A DNA stretch of 64,000 bases, taken from the NCBI GenBank assembly GCA_029959085.1, contig JARWIR010000035.1:4942501-5006500 (forward strand). Reading direction: 5' to 3'. Both the position numbers and the translations under genes were made by a program. This document shows positions 37,882 through 52,132 of this stretch, piece by piece. The notes below the pieces were generated by a model. It searched no databases and was not told where the DNA came from. It saw only the letters and a list, made by a program, of their open reading frames with translations. The stretch comes from Nemophila menziesii (taxonomy: Eukaryota; Streptophyta; Magnoliopsida; Boraginales; Hydrophyllaceae). The first letter of the stretch is position 1. Every line of letters begins with the position of its first letter.

Positions 37882-40800
37882 ATGGAAGGGATTAACTTAT
37901 CAAAGTTTAACAAATTAGAGGAAATTTAAAGGGATTAATGATGTTTTAAATATTGGGAACACAAATTATCAAATTGCTGAAATTTGCTAAATTATAGCTG
38001 ATTTTCTAGTAATTTATGCTTTTTAAGGTATCTCCTCATTCAAAACTAGAGTAAGACTTACATCATATATTTAATGGTCCAATATTCACATTACATTTAT
38101 CAGTTATAATAACAAAATACATGTTATTAGATTAATTAGATAGTTACTTTTGCAAGTTAAAAACATAGAGTATGTGTCTTAATAGTATTGAACCATCAAA
38201 TATTAGATGAATGAATTTTCCTCAAAACTATGATTTGAGTTTAAAATATACTTACATTTATTTCCTAAATTTTTCAAAACAGAAAGATGATGAAAGATGG
38301 TCATAGAAAAATATGAGAACTTTTATTCAAACCATACACTATTTACATCGATTAAATTTTTTTATTTGAATTTCAAACTAAAAACAACTTATACTTTAGG
38401 TAAAACATTTTATACAATATTGTGTCCAACAAATCTATTATATAAATGCAATCTATTGTGGCCAATAAATAAATTTTGTACATGGCATAATATTATGGTG
38501 TGACAAAAAAATTAGACCGAAACATGTACTTACTCTATGATTAGCTACACTCAACAAATAACCAAAAAAACAAGACAAATATCATGTGACCACAATATTG
38601 ACTCGTTATGTAACTATTGTAGCACTAAGATAGATGACAGAGATTATATATTTTGGAAAAACAATGTTACCATAGTCATTATTAGATGTTTATATATTAT
38701 TTAATAGTAGCTAGTAGTGTCATATTAGGGATTGAACAATTTTCTAAAAAATTAATCAATAGATAGCTTATATATGAATTTTAAAAATGAATAGTGTCCA
38801 CCATATATTTTTCTAAAAACAAAATCGGGGGCCTAATCTTAAGGCCAAGTCAATTTGGGATTTTATAGTGTTCATGTTGGTCTAAGTGCGGGTCTTAGTC
38901 AGTGGGCTGGGCCTTTTTAGCGAAGCATGGTGTAGGTTAAAATGGAAAAGAAAAAAACCTTTGCTTACTCCCTAACTTTCACGCCACAAAACACTTCCAT
39001 AGCAAAATATTGATTGAAGAAAGAATACCATAGTAAAGAAGAAAACTTTCAAATCAAGCTTCTATCTAAACCATATAAAAAATGTAATCAATTTCTTTTT
39101 TACAATTTACAATTCTTTTATATTTTTTTTGAAGATTATATTGATGGATACTTTTAGACGGATCTCCCATGTTTATCAAGATTATGTTTCTTTTCAAGAA
39201 CATTCATTCATTTGGAGTCTATGTAATTTGTCACAAGGTATATTTTGTTATTATACACAATGATTATAAAATAATAAAAGAAAACCACAAATGATAACAA
39301 AATTCTGCAGAAAAAGAGTACAAAAATAGAAGTTCAAATCCATATAGATTTTTGGAATCCGGTATTCTATTTTTTATTTGTTTTCTTCTGCTGTAATCTT
39401 AATTAAATGCCCGAATACACAAATTAAGCCTAGATTTGAACAATAAATAAAAATATATATTTTAGGGATTCACATTATTTTCTTTTGAAGGAAGCATTTA
39501 CTTTTTATTATTTCTAAACCTATTCAATTAACATAATTGAGATTCCAAACACTTATGAAAAATGTTAAACATGTAATGTTATATAATTTACAATCCAATA
39601 ATTTGTAAATATTTTATCTATTTTTAATTGTTAAGACTTCATCATTTATCTATACAATTAGTAGAGAGTTATTTGATTTACAGGAAAAAAAACGTTGGTC
39701 ATGTCATTTCAATAAAATAGATAAGGTTATTGCATAACAAGAAATACAAGATCGGCAAGAAAGGTATTAACACCATGCCTCATTTTTATGCATTTTAGTT
39801 TCCTTCTACATTCATGGCCTATATAGTTAATCCATTAGTTGTATCACATAGGTGCTAATAAACAAAAGGGTAATATATATTAATTATTTCAGTAGTGCTT
39901 CTTTTATGTTTTTACCAAAATGACCTTAAATGTTTCTAGAATATGTGAATCGATTTATCTAATATTTTTTCTCAAGATTAAGCAAAAAAGATCATCTATG
40001 AAAATATAAATTTAGATTTAGATATGATTTCAACTAATACAATGAAGTTTAAATAAAAATGTTGATGAGTTTGAATAACCATTTGGATGTGATCATTATT
40101 AAGAAAATATATTCATTTAACTTTTAAATATTTATGTAGAATTTTATTTGAATTATAATTTTTTGAATACACTCTGAAATTCAGTCTATAGACAACGTAT
40201 ACTCAAAATATTCTGAGGTGGATAATTAAAATGTTCATGTTAGGTACAAGCCTCTAGTGGGTGCTAGTCTTGCTTATGGTGCAAAGCGTTCGTCTTCTCC
40301 ATAATGCGGGTAATCTTTTTTATAAATAATTACAATTGACTTAGCATAATTAATTAACTCTATATTAATTTTTATTCTTTTCGGGGTAAATATTTGTGCT
40401 GCAATATTTGATAGATTGTCTCTAGCTACATTGCTCGGTCTAGGGCCAGTAGAAACAATCAAAACAATCAGTAATCACGTCACGAACACCATCTAGCATA
40501 TCAAGGTGTCATGGATTTTAGACCTCCTCTAATATTTCCTTTAACAGGCCAAAGGGTCGCCCTATAAAGATCGCACCGCTGCAGGCGTCACCATCAACAC
40601 CACACAAGACCGCCACCTTGGGTTTACCCGTAAAGTGGCCAAGGGGGAACCTAGAAAGGTTGCCCCACCAGCTCCACCAACTCCACCATCACCAGCACCA
40701 CCATCAACAATAACACAACACAAGGCTTCCGATAAGGGTTTTATTTTATTTTATTTTGTAGAAACTTTGAAATTTAATTTAGTGAGCTACTTCTTTTTTA

Positions 40801-41595
40801 ACCTTATATACAGTTGATAATTGCAAAATATCAAATTTACTAGAATGTATAGTTCGTTGAATTTACGTATTATATTTTAATTACAAAATTTTCTAATTCA
40901 ATTTAATTTTAAACTAATTTAAACTAATACAATTAAAATTATTTGCGTGTTGTTAGAATAATATAAATTTTATGGCTCTTGTGATAGATTGACGTGCATC
41001 ATTAGGAATTTATCTGAGCTTTGTGATACGTGACTATCTAATAGAAACAATCTGGATAAGAGCTAATTACTTTATTTATTTAAATTTGGTCAGAAAAAAG
41101 GTATTTAATTAATTTAAAATTGAAAAATGTTATGTAAAATTTGATACATGCAAATAAATAAAACGTGAAATAAATTGCAAGTCATATAAATTGTGATCGT
41201 CACAGTAGATTTCACAAAGGGCTACAAGTCTTTCAAAATATTTTAGAATAACTTTACAGGAGACACATTAATAACTTTTGCACTAGGTGTTATAGATAAA
41301 TTGGATGCTTGTGAAGTAAGGTGAATAGTAATGTTGTATGGTTTTTTATGAGTTAAATAATTTGTTTTTAGACTATTTTTTCTTTAGTTATATATGAAAC
41401 CTGTAAATAACTTTGTTGTACAAAAAAAAAATGATGGATGATCTAATTCAAAGGACGTGTATTGTATTTTAATTAATTTTTTACAATAATTAAAAAATGT
41501 ATGCGAAATCCAAAAATATGACATTAACTCATCAGTGTAGACCATAGGGACTATAGGAGGCCACAATGAATAATAGACACATTTAAATATTTGGA
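37882..41595 (+). repeat. Tandem unit U7 (short alpha/S, 3714 bp)
   Basis: Near-perfect copy of U6. The same deletions recur at matching positions (around 39410, 40288 and 40397), with only scattered single-base differences seen over most of the unit. GGGCTGGGCC is at 38904-38913. The tail after about 41.2 kb resembles other S tails more than U6, so the exchange ended there. Confidence 0.9.
39135..40732 (+). pseudogene. HD-ZIP IV remnant, short unit U7
   Basis: B1 39135-39237, B2 39684-39763, truncated B3 40214-40309, fused B6/B7 40397-40732. Same lesions as U6 at a constant offset of 3714-3715 bp. Nothing in this copy could encode a domain. It documents the most recent duplication in the window. 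Confidence 0.62.
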
Positions 41596-42859
41596 ACGGA
41601 AGGGATTAACTTATAAAAGTTTAACGAATTCGAAGAAATTTACAGGGATTAATGATGTTTTAATTATTTGGAACGCAAATTATCAAATTGCTGAAATTAG
41701 CTAAATTATAGCTTATTACATTTTCAGTAATTTATGCTTTTTAAGGTATCTTCTACTTCAAAACTAGAGTAAGACCCAAATCATATATTGAATGGTCCAA
41801 TATTCACATTACAATTAATTATTATAATAACAAAAATACATGTCATTAGATTAATTAGATAGTTACTTTTGCAAGTTAAAAACATGGAGTATGTGTCTTA
41901 ATAGTATTGAACTATCAAATATTAGATTAATGAATTTTCCTCAAAAATATTGTTTGAGTTAAATATACACTTACATTCAATTCCTAAAGTTTTCAAAACA
42001 GAAAGATGATGAAAGATGGTCATAGAAAAATATGAAGAATTTTATTCAAACCATACACTATTTACATCGATCAAATTTTTTTTATTTGAATTTCAAACAA
42101 AAAACAACTTATACTTTAAGTAAAATATTTTATACAATATTGTATCCAATAAATCTATTATATACATGCAATCTACTACTACCAACAAATAAATTTTGTA
42201 CATGACATAATATTATGGTGTGACAAAAAAATTAGACTGAGACATAGACTTACTCTATGATTAGTGACACTCAACAAATAACCAAAAATGATAAGACAAA
42301 TATCATGTGACCACAATATTGACTCATTATGTAACTATTGTAACACTAAAATAGATGATAGAGATCACATATTTTAGAAATGCAATGTTACCATAGTGAT
42401 TATTAGATGTTTCTATATTATTTAATAAGAGCTAGTAGTGTCATATTAGGGATTGAACAATTTTCTAAAAAATTAATCAATAGTTAGGTTATATATGAAT
42501 TTTAAAAATGAATAGTGTCCATTCATATTTTTTTCTAAAAACAAAATTGGGGCCTAATCTTAAGGCCAAGTCAATTTGGGCTTTTATAGTGTTCATATTG
42601 GTCTAAGTAGTACGGGTCTTAGTCAATGGGCTGGGCCTTTTCAGCTAAGCAGGGTGTAGGTTAAAATTGAAAAGAAAAAAACCTTTGCTTACTCCCTAAC
42701 TTTCACGCCGCAAAACTCTTCCATAAAAAAATATTGATTGAAGAAACATGACCAGAGGTAAAGAAGAAAATTTTCAAATAAAGCTTATTTCTAAACAATA
42801 TAAAAAGTGTAATCAGTTTCTTTTTTACAATTTACAATTTCTTTATGTTTTTTTTGAAG

Positions 42860-45532
42860 ATTATAATGATGGGTACTTTTAGACGGATCTCCCATGTTTA
42901 TCATGATTATGTTTCTTTTCAAGAACATTCACTCATTTGGAGTCTATGTAATTTTTCACAAGGTATATTTTGTTATTATGAACAATTATTATATAATAAT
43001 AAAAGAAAACCAAAAATGATAACAAAATTCTGCAGAAAAAGAGTACAAAAATAGAAGTTCAAATCTATATTGAATTTTGGAATCCGGAATTCTATTTTTT
43101 ATTTGTTTTCTTTTGATGTAATCTTAATTGAATGCTCAACTCCTCCTTTCACTTATATATTGATTAAATATAATTATACTAAATCTAGCTTAACATATTT
43201 TTGTTTTGTGACAACAACCTAATGTCTTATGCAATAAAAAAGAATTTGTAGAAGTTTCATGGCCTCTAAATGTTACTTGTTGAATTATAGAACCCTTATT
43301 GAAGCATAACACTATGACTATAATTATTGCAAATAATACTTAGGTAGCTTTGTTGGTGCTAGAATACACAAATTAAACCAAGATTTGAATAATAAATAAA
43401 AATATAGTTTATTTTATTAGGTTATATTTTATGGATTCACATTATTTGCTTTCGAAGGTAGCATTTACTTTTTATTATTTTGAAATCTATTCAATTAACA
43501 TAATTGAGATTCCAAAAACATATGAAAAAGGTTAAACATGTGACGTTATATAATTTACAATCCAATAATATGTAAATATTTTATCTATTTTTAATTGTTA
43601 AGACTTCATCATTTATCTAACAATTTGTAGAGAGTTATTTGATTTACAGGAAAAAGAACGTTGGTCATGTCATTTCAATAAAATAGAAAAGGTGAATGCA
43701 TTATAAGAAATACAAGATCGGCAAGAAAGGTATTAACACCATTCCTCAATTTTATGCATTTTAGTTTCCTTCTACATTCATGGCCTATATAGTTAATCCA
43801 TTAGCTGTATCACATAGGTGGTAATAAAAAAAGGGTAATATATATTAATTATTTAAGTAGTGTGTCTTTTATGTTTTTACCAAAATGACCTTAGTTTTAT
43901 TGTCTTAAATGTTTCTAGAATATGTGAATCGATTTATCTAATATTTTTTCTCAAGATTAAGCACAAAAGATCATCTATGAAAATATAAATTTAGATTTAG
44001 ATATGATTTCAACTAATACAATGAAGTTTAAATAAAAATGTTGATGAGTTTGAATAACCATTTGGATGTGATCATTATTAAGAAAATATATTCATTTAAC
44101 TTATAAATATGTATGTTGAATTTTATTTGAATTGTAATTTTTTGAATACACTCTGAAATTCAGGCTATAGACAACGTATACACAAAATATTCTGAGGTGG
44201 ATAATTAAAATGTTCATGTTAGGTACAAGTCTCTAGTGGGTGCTGGTCTTGCTTATGGTGCAAAGCGTTGAATTTATACCCTTTACCAGCAATGTGTTCG
44301 TCTTCTCCCTAATGCGGGTAATCTTTTTTATAAATAATTACAATTGACTTAGCATAATTAATTAACTCTATATTAATTTTTATTCTTTTCGGGGTAAATA
44401 GTGATGACATGTCTATATGCAATTTAAAAGAGCTTGGTGAAGGTGGCAGAAAGAATTTTTATTGTTATTGGTGGTGGAGTAAGAGCTACTTTTACACATC
44501 CATGGACAACAATAACCGAAAAAGGGGCGTCAGATTATATAAGGGTGACCAAGAAGAAGGTAAATGAACCGGAAATGCCTTCCGGGATTGTTCTTAATGC
44601 TGCAGCTTCTTTATGGCTTCCATTTCCACCACGAAGAAGCTTTGACTTCGTCAATGATAATAAACGTCACCACGAGGTACTACTCACAACTTTCACTTCC
44701 CTCAATAGTTTCATAAAAATTATACTTATAATTTATAGGGACTTAACATGCAATTACTTTTTACATTAATTGCAGTCCGAGGATTTCTCGAGTGATAGTA
44801 ATGTTACAGAAATCTATCATGTGGTGAATGGAAGCAGCCCAAGAAACCATGTGTTAATGTTCCATGTGAATGTAAGTTTTTTAATTATCTCTTTTTTGTA
44901 GTTGAATCTTATTAATTCGATAATATATTGAAATTCGTTTAAAAACATGACAAAGTAACATGCTAATCATGTAAGAAACCCACATAGATCTAATTGCATA
45001 ATCTATTTCTTTGGGTACGCTATTTTGCTATCGGTAGAGATTCGTATTATGTTTCTCTATTCGCTAAAGGATTTCTATCCTTCCGGACGGACATGAGGAT
45101 CATGTTGGTGGAAACAGTGGGTCCCTTATATTTGATAGATTTGTCTCCAACTACATTGCTAGGTCTAGGCCTAGTAGAAAAATCAAAACAATCAGTATTC
45201 ATGTCACGAACACCATCGAGTATATAAAAGTGTTTTGGTTTTTATAAAACATATGATCAGTGTCCTACAAAAGTTTTCCCTTTGCAGGCAGCACCAGCCC
45301 CACCATCACAACAAAAGACCACCTCCTCAGATTTTTCCTTTAATAAGACAAAGGGTCACCCTATAAAGATTTCACCTCTGCGGGCATCACCAGCAACACC
45401 ACAAAAGACCGCCATCTCGGGTTTACCCGAAAAGCTACCAAGGGGCACCCCAGAAAGGTCGCCCACCAGCTCCACTATCTCCACCATCACCTGCACCGCC
45501 AACAGCAACAACACCACCACCCAAGGCTCTAT
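42860..45532 (+). pseudogene. HD-ZIP IV fragment, unit U8 (well preserved)
   Basis: B1 42860-42962 (begins MMGTFRRIS), B2 43650-43729, B3 44193-44317, B4 44401-44676, B5 44776-44871, B6 45019-45227, B7 45288-45532. B4 is open from VAERIF through THPWTTI, VTKKKVNEPEMPSGIVLN and FDFVND to the donor, and B5 joins in phase as SEDFSSDSNVTEIYHVVNG. B6 is open: FAIGRDSYYVSLFAKGF. Remaining problems: the taa just upstream of RYKPLV in B3, the taa plus phase shift at the start of B4, B3 Trp lost (agcgttgaattt), and B6 has no clear acceptor AG. The B7 donor is GC instead of GT. Confidence 0.72.
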
Positions 45533-45998
45533 GCAAGGTTTTTATTTTATTTTATTTTTTAGAAACTTTGAAAGTTTATTTACTGAGCTACTTTTGAACT
45601 ATTTATGCCGTTGACAATTACGAATATCAAATTTACTGGGAATGTATAGTTCAATGAATTTTCGTAACAAGGTGTGTTTATATTTCACTTACAAAATTTT
45701 CTAATTTAATTTAATTTTAAATTAATTAAACTTGTACAAGTGAAATCATTAGCGTGATTTTAGAATTATCTAAATTTTATGGCTCTTGTGATAGATTAAA
45801 GTGCATCAATAGGACATTATCAGAGCTTTGTGACACGTGAGTACCTAATAGAATCAATCCGGATAAGAGGTAATTACTTTATTTATTTAAATTTGGTCAG
45901 AAAAATCTATTTAATTAATATATAATTGAAAAAAGTTATATAGAATTAGATACATGCAATTAAATAGAACGTGAAATAAATTGCAGGTCATATAAATT

Positions 45999-46106
45999 AT
46001 GCTTGTCGCAGAAGATTTCACAAAGGGCTACAAGTCTTTAACAATTTTTCAAAATAACTTTACAAGAGACACAGTTAATAACTTTTGTTCTAGGTGTTTT
46101 AGTTAA
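45999..46106 (+). other. Exon-like block B9 in L tail of U8
   Basis: Same block with scattered substitutions (MLVAEDFTKGYKSL...FCSRCFS), still open to the same taa despite the divergence from U1/U4. Unidentified. Confidence 0.32.
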
Positions 46107-46398
46107 ATTGAGTGCATGTGAAGTAAGGTGAATAATAATGTTATATGGTTTTCTTTTAGTTAAACAGTTTTTTAGACTATTATCTTCTTTATTTATACAT
46201 GAAGCATGTAAATAACTTTTTTGTACAAAAACAAAGAATGGATGGTCTAATTTTAAAGGATGTGTATTGTATTTTAATTATTTTTTAACAATCATAAAAA
46301 ATTGATGCGATTTCCCAAATTAGGATATTAACTCATCAGTGTAGACCATGGGACTATAGGAGCCCACATTTACTAATAGACACATTTAAATATTTTGA

Positions 46399-49300
46399 AT
46401 GGAAAGGATTAACTTATCGAATTTTACTGAATTAGAGAAAATTTACAGGGATTAATGATGCTTTAAATATTTGGAACTCAAAATATCAAATTGCTGAAAT
46501 TTTCTAAATTATAGTTGATTTTCCAGTAATTTATGCTTTTTAAGGTATCTCCTCTTTCAAAACTAGAGTAAGACTTACATCATATATTGAATGATCCAAT
46601 ATTCACATTACATTTATTAATTTATAATAACAAAATACATGTCATTAGATTAATTAGATAGTTACTTTTGCAAGTTAAATAAATAGAGTATGTGTCTTAA
46701 TAGTATTGAACCATCAAATATTAGATGAATGAATTTTCCTCAAAACTAAGATTTGAGTTAAATATACACTTACATTTATATACTAAATTTTTAAAAACAG
46801 AAAGATGATGAAAGACGGTTATAGAAAAATATGAGAACTTTTATTCAAACCATATACTAATTACATCGATCAAATTTTTTTATATTTCAAACTAAAAACA
46901 ACTTATAATTTAAGTAAAACAATTTATACAATATTGTGTCCAACAAATTAATTATATACATTCAATCTATTGCGACCATCAAATAAATTTCGTATATGGC
47001 ATAATATTATGTTGTAAAAAAAAATTAGACCGAGACATAAATTTACTCTATGATTAGCTACACTCAACAAATAACCAAAAACGATAAGACAAATATCACG
47101 TGACCACAATATTGACTCATTATGTAACTATTGTAACACTATAATAGAGGATAGAGATCACATATTTAGGAAATTCAATGTTACCATAGTGATTATTAGA
47201 TGTTTCCATATTATTTAATAGTAGCTAGTAATGTCATATTAGGTATTGAAATTTTTTCTAAGAATGAATTAATAGATGGGTTATATATGAATTTATGAAT
47301 ATTGTCCTTTCACATTTTTTTCTAAAAATAAAATCGGGGTCTAATCTTAAGGCCGAGTCAATTTGGGCTTTTATAGTGTTCAGGCGGGTCTAAATGGCCT
47401 TAGTTAGTGGGTTTAGCCTTTTCAGCTCAGTAGAGTGTAGGTTAAAAAGGAAAATAAAAAAACCTTCGCTTACTCCATAACTTTCACGCAACAAAACCCT
47501 TTAATAGTAAAATATTGATTTAAGAAAGAAGACTAGAGGTAAAGAAGAAAACTTTCAAATCAAGCTTATTTCTAACCTCTAAAAATTGTAATCGATTTGT
47601 TTTTTACAATTTATAATTTTTTTATATTTTTTCTGAAGATTATAATGATGGATACTTTTAGACGGATCTCCCATGCTTCTTAAGATTACGTTTTTTTTTC
47701 ATGAACATTCCCTCATTAAGAGTCTATGTAATTTTTCACAAGGTATGTTTCTTATAATGAACAATAATTATATAATAATGAATAAAACAAAAAATGATAA
47801 CAAGATTAGGGAGAAAAAGAGTACAAAATTATAAGTCAAAATCGATATAGATTTTTCCAATCTGGAATTCTGTTTTCTATTTTTTTCATTCGATGTAATC
47901 TTAATTGAAAATTCAACTCCTCCTTTCACTTACATATTGATTAAATATTATCATACTAAAAATGGCTCAACATATTTTTCTGTTACATCAACTTAATGTC
48001 TTATTCAATAAAAAAATATGTAAAAGTTTCATGGCCTCTAAATGTTACTTGATAAATTATATAACACTTATTAAAGCATAACACTATGACTATAGTTATT
48101 TCTAATAATACTTATGTAGCTTTGTCGGTGCAGGATACTCGAAGCCTAAATTTGAACAATAAATAAAAATTATAGTCTATTTCTTTGTTGATATCTTATA
48201 TATTAACTTTATTTTCTTTTGAAGGTAGCATTTCCATTTTATTGTTTCTAAATCTATTCACTTAACATAATTGAGATTCTAAACACTTATGAAAAATGTT
48301 AAACATATAAAGTTATATAATTTACAATCCATTAATTTGTAAATATTTTATCTATTTTTAATTGTTAAGACTTTATCAGTTATCTATACAATCAAAGAGA
48401 GTTATTTGATTTACTAGAAAAAGAACGTTGGTCATGTCATTTCAATAAAAAAGAAAAGGTGAATGCATAACAAGAAATACTAGATTGGCAACATAGGTAT
48501 TAACATTGTGCCTCAATTTTATGCATTTTAGTTTCCTTTTACATTCATGGACTATATAGTTAATCCGTTAGTATCACATAGGTGCTAATAAACAAAAGGG
48601 TAATATATATTATTAATTATTTAAGTAGTGCTTCTTCTATGTTTTTACCAAAATAACCTTAGTTTTGTTGTCTTAAATATTTGTAGGATATGTGAATCGA
48701 TTTATCAAATATTTTTTCTCAAGATTAAGCACAAAAGATCATCTATGAAAATATAAATTTAGATTTAGATATAATTTCCACTAATACAATGAAGTTTAAA
48801 TAATTGTTTTGATGGGTTTGAATAACCATTTGGATGTGATCATTATTAAGAAAAATATACTTAGTTAACTTATAATTTTTATGTTGAATTTTATTTGAAT
48901 TATAATTTTTCGATTACGCTCTGAAATTCAGTTTATAGACAACAAATATTCAAAATATTCTGAGGTGGGTAATTAAAATATTTATGTTCGGTACAAGACT
49001 CTAATAGGTGGCGGTCTTGCTTATGGTGCAAAGCTTTGGGTTTATACCCTTTAGCAGCAATGTGTCCGTCCTCTCAATAACGCAGGTAATATTTTAAAAA
49101 AATAATTACAATTTATTTAGAATAATTAATTAACTCTTATATTCATTTTTATTTTTTTGGGTTAAATATTGATGGGAGGTCTATATGCAATCTAAAAATG
49201 CTTGGTAAAGGTGGTGGAAAGAATGTTTACGTTTTGGAGTGGTAGAGTAAGACCTTCTTTTACACATCCATGGACAATAATAACCGGAAAAGGGGCGTCA

Positions 49301-50875
49301 GATTATTTAAGGGTTACCAAGAAGAAGGTAAATGAACCAGAAACACCTTTCGGGACTTTTTACATTAATTGCAGTCCGACGATTATAGAAATCTGTCATG
49401 TGGTGAATGGAAGCAATCCCAGAAACCTTGTGTCAGTGTTCCATGTGAATGTAAGTTTTTTAATTATCTTTTTTTTTGTAGTTGAATCTTATTAATTCCA
49501 TCATATATTGAAAGTCGTTTAAAAACTTGACAAAGTACCATGCTAATCCAGCAAGAAACCCGCATAAATCTATTTGCATAATCTTTTTTTTGGGTACGCT
49601 ATTTAGCTAGCGATGGAGATTCGGATTATGTTTATCTTTTCCCTAAAGGATTTCTATCCTTCCGGACGGACATGAGGACTGCAATATTTGATAGATTTGT
49701 CTCTAGCTACATTGCTCGGTCTAGGCCAAGTAGAAACAACCAAAACAATCAGTAATCATGTCATGAACACCATCTAGAATATCAAGATATCATGGCTTTT
49801 AGACAACATATGGTCACTGCCCTACAAAAGTTTTCCCTTTGCAGGCAGTACCAGCCCCACCACCACAACCAAAGACCACCTCCTCGAATAATTCCTTAAA
49901 AAGGACAAAGGGTCACCCTATAAAGATCGCAGCGCTGCGGGCATCACCAGCAACACCATACAAGACCGCCACCTCGGGTTTACCCGTAAAGTGGCCAAGG
50001 GGGAACCTAGAAAGGTTGCCCCACCAGCTCCATCAACTCCACCGTCACCAACACCACCAGCAAAAACAACACAACACAAGGCTTCAGATAAGGATTTTAT
50101 TTTATTTTATTTTTTATAAACTTGTAAATTTAATTTACTGAGCTACTTTTTTTAATTTTTTATGAAATTGATAATTGCAAATTATGAAATTTACTGGAAT
50201 GTATAGTTCAATGTATATACTTATTATATGTTAATAACAAAATTTTCTAATTCAATTTAATTTTAAACTAATTAAACTAATACAAGTGAAATCATTTGCG
50301 TGTTGTTACGTGACTATCTAATAGAAATAATCTGGATAAGAGCTAATTACTTTAATTATTTAAATTTGGTCAAAAAAAGGTATTTAATTAATTTAAAACT
50401 GAAAAATGTTATTTAAAATGAGATACATGCAAATAAATAGAACATGAAATATATTGCAAGTCATATAAATTGTGATTGTCGCAGTAGATTTAACAAAGGG
50501 CTACAATTCTTTCAAAATATTTTAGAAATACTTTACAGGAGACTCTATTAATAACTTTTGCACTAGGTGTTATAGATAAATTGTGTGCTTGTGAAGTAAG
50601 GTGAATAGTAATGTTGTATGGTTTTTTTGAGTTAAGTAATTTTTTTTTTTTGACTATTTTGTCTTTAGTTATAGATAAAGCATGTAAATAACTTTGTTGT
50701 ACAAAAACAAAGGACTGCTAATCTAATTCAAAGGATGTGTATTGTATTTTAATTATTTTTTGACAATAATTAAAAAATGAATGCGAATTACAAAAATATG
50801 ACATTAACTCATATGTGTAGACCATAGGGACTATAGGAGGCCTCATTGAATAATAGACACATTTAAATATTTGGA
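46399..50875 (+). repeat. Tandem unit U9 (beta start, S tail)
   Basis: The uninterrupted form of the unit that holds the LINE in U2 and U5. The unoccupied target reads aatacttatgtagctttg at about 48106-48123. Exon-like blocks lie at 47639-50089. The promoter-like block (47335-47420) is degraded. The S tail 50090-50875 has lost about 80 bp around 50307 relative to other S tails, a loss shared with U12. Confidence 0.87.
47639..50089 (+). pseudogene. HD-ZIP IV fragment, unit U9
   Basis: B1 47639-47742, B2 48418-48496, B3 48961-49085, B4 49169-49355, B5 49375-49450, B6 49608-49785, B7 49845-50089. B4 is cut after VTKKKVNEPETPFGTF: a deletion removes the LNAAASLWLP..FDFVND segment and most of the following intron, and the reading frame runs through the former intron end and acceptor (YINCSPTI) into B5 (EICHVVNGSNPRN). 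The result is an open stretch of 97 codons at 49202-49495. U12 has the same fusion. Confidence 0.68.
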
Positions 50876-52132
50876 ATGGAAGGGATTAACTTATCAAAGT
50901 TTAACAAATTAGAGGAAATTTATAGGGATTAATGATGTTTTAAATATTGGGAACGCAAATTATAAAATTGCTGAAATTTGCTAAATTATAACTGATTTTC
51001 TAGCAATTTATGCTTTTTAAGGTATCTCCTCCTTCAAAACTAGAGTAAGACTTACACCATATATTTAATGGTCTAATATTCACATTACATTTATTAATTA
51101 TAAAAACAAAATACATGTCATTAGATTAATTAGATAGTTATTTTTGCAAGTTAAAAACATAGAGTATGTGTCTTAATAGTATTGAACCATAGAATATTAG
51201 ATGAATGAATTTTCCTCAAAACTATGATTTGAGTTAAATATACACTTACATTTATTTCCTAAATTTTTCGAAACAGAAAGACGATGAAAGATGGTCATAG
51301 AAAAATATGAGAACTTTTATTCAAACCATACACTATTTACATCGATCAAATTTTTTTTATTTGAATTTCAAACTAAAAACAACTTATACTTTAAGTAAAA
51401 CATTTTATACAATATTGTGTCCAAAAAATCTATTATATACATGCAATCTATTGTGGCCAACAAATAAATTTTGTACATGGCATAATTTTATGGTCTGACA
51501 AAAAAATTAGACCGAGACATAGACTTACTCTATGATTAGCTACACTCAACAAATAACTAAAAAAGATAAGACAAATATCATGTGACCACAATATTGACTA
51601 GTTATGTAACTATTGTAACACTAAGATAGATGATAGAGATCATATATTTTGGAAATGCAATGTTACCATAGTGATTATTAGATGTTTCTATATTATTTAA
51701 TAGTAGCTAGTAGTGTCATATTAGGGATTGAACAATTTTCTAAAAAATTAATCAATAGATAGGTTATATATGAACTTTAAAAATGAATAGCGTCCACCAT
51801 ATTTTTTTCTAAAAACAAAATCGGGGGCCTAATCTTAAGGCCAAGTCAATTTGGGCTTTTATAGTGTTCATGTTGGTCTAACTGCGGGTCTTTGTTAGTG
51901 GGCTGGGCCTTTTCAGCTAAGCATGGTGTAGATTAAAATGGAAAAGAAAAAAACCTTCGCTTACTCCCTAACTTTCAGGCCACAAAACACTTCCATAGCA
52001 AAATATTTTGATTGAAGAAAGAAGACCAGAGTAAAGAAGAAAACTTTCAAATCAAGCTTATTTCTAAACCATATAAAAAGTGTAATAAGTTTCTTTTCTA
52101 CAATTTACAAATTTTTTATATTCTCTTTGATG

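Larger units (their letters stand above)
19668..41595 (+). repeat. Higher-order repeat 2 (units U4-U5-U6-U7)
   Basis: Same unit order as HOR1, but with the short alpha/S unit present twice in tandem (U6 and U7, 3715 and 3714 bp, nearly identical). U5 contains the second LINE copy. Without the LINE and the extra short unit, the length falls to about 13 kb, matching HOR3. Confidence 0.74.
41596..46398 (+). repeat. Tandem unit U8 (alpha start, L tail)
   Basis: Spacer 41596-42540, GGGCTGGGCC at 42628-42637, exon-like blocks 42860-45532, L tail 45533-46398 including block B9 at 45999-46106. With U11 this is one of the two best-preserved copies of the B4-B6 region. Confidence 0.87.

Noticed and set aside
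44434..45614. A functional HD-ZIP IV gene in U8 or U11
   Set aside because: No homeodomain or zipper, a stop before the B3 core, and a shared phase shift at the start of B4.
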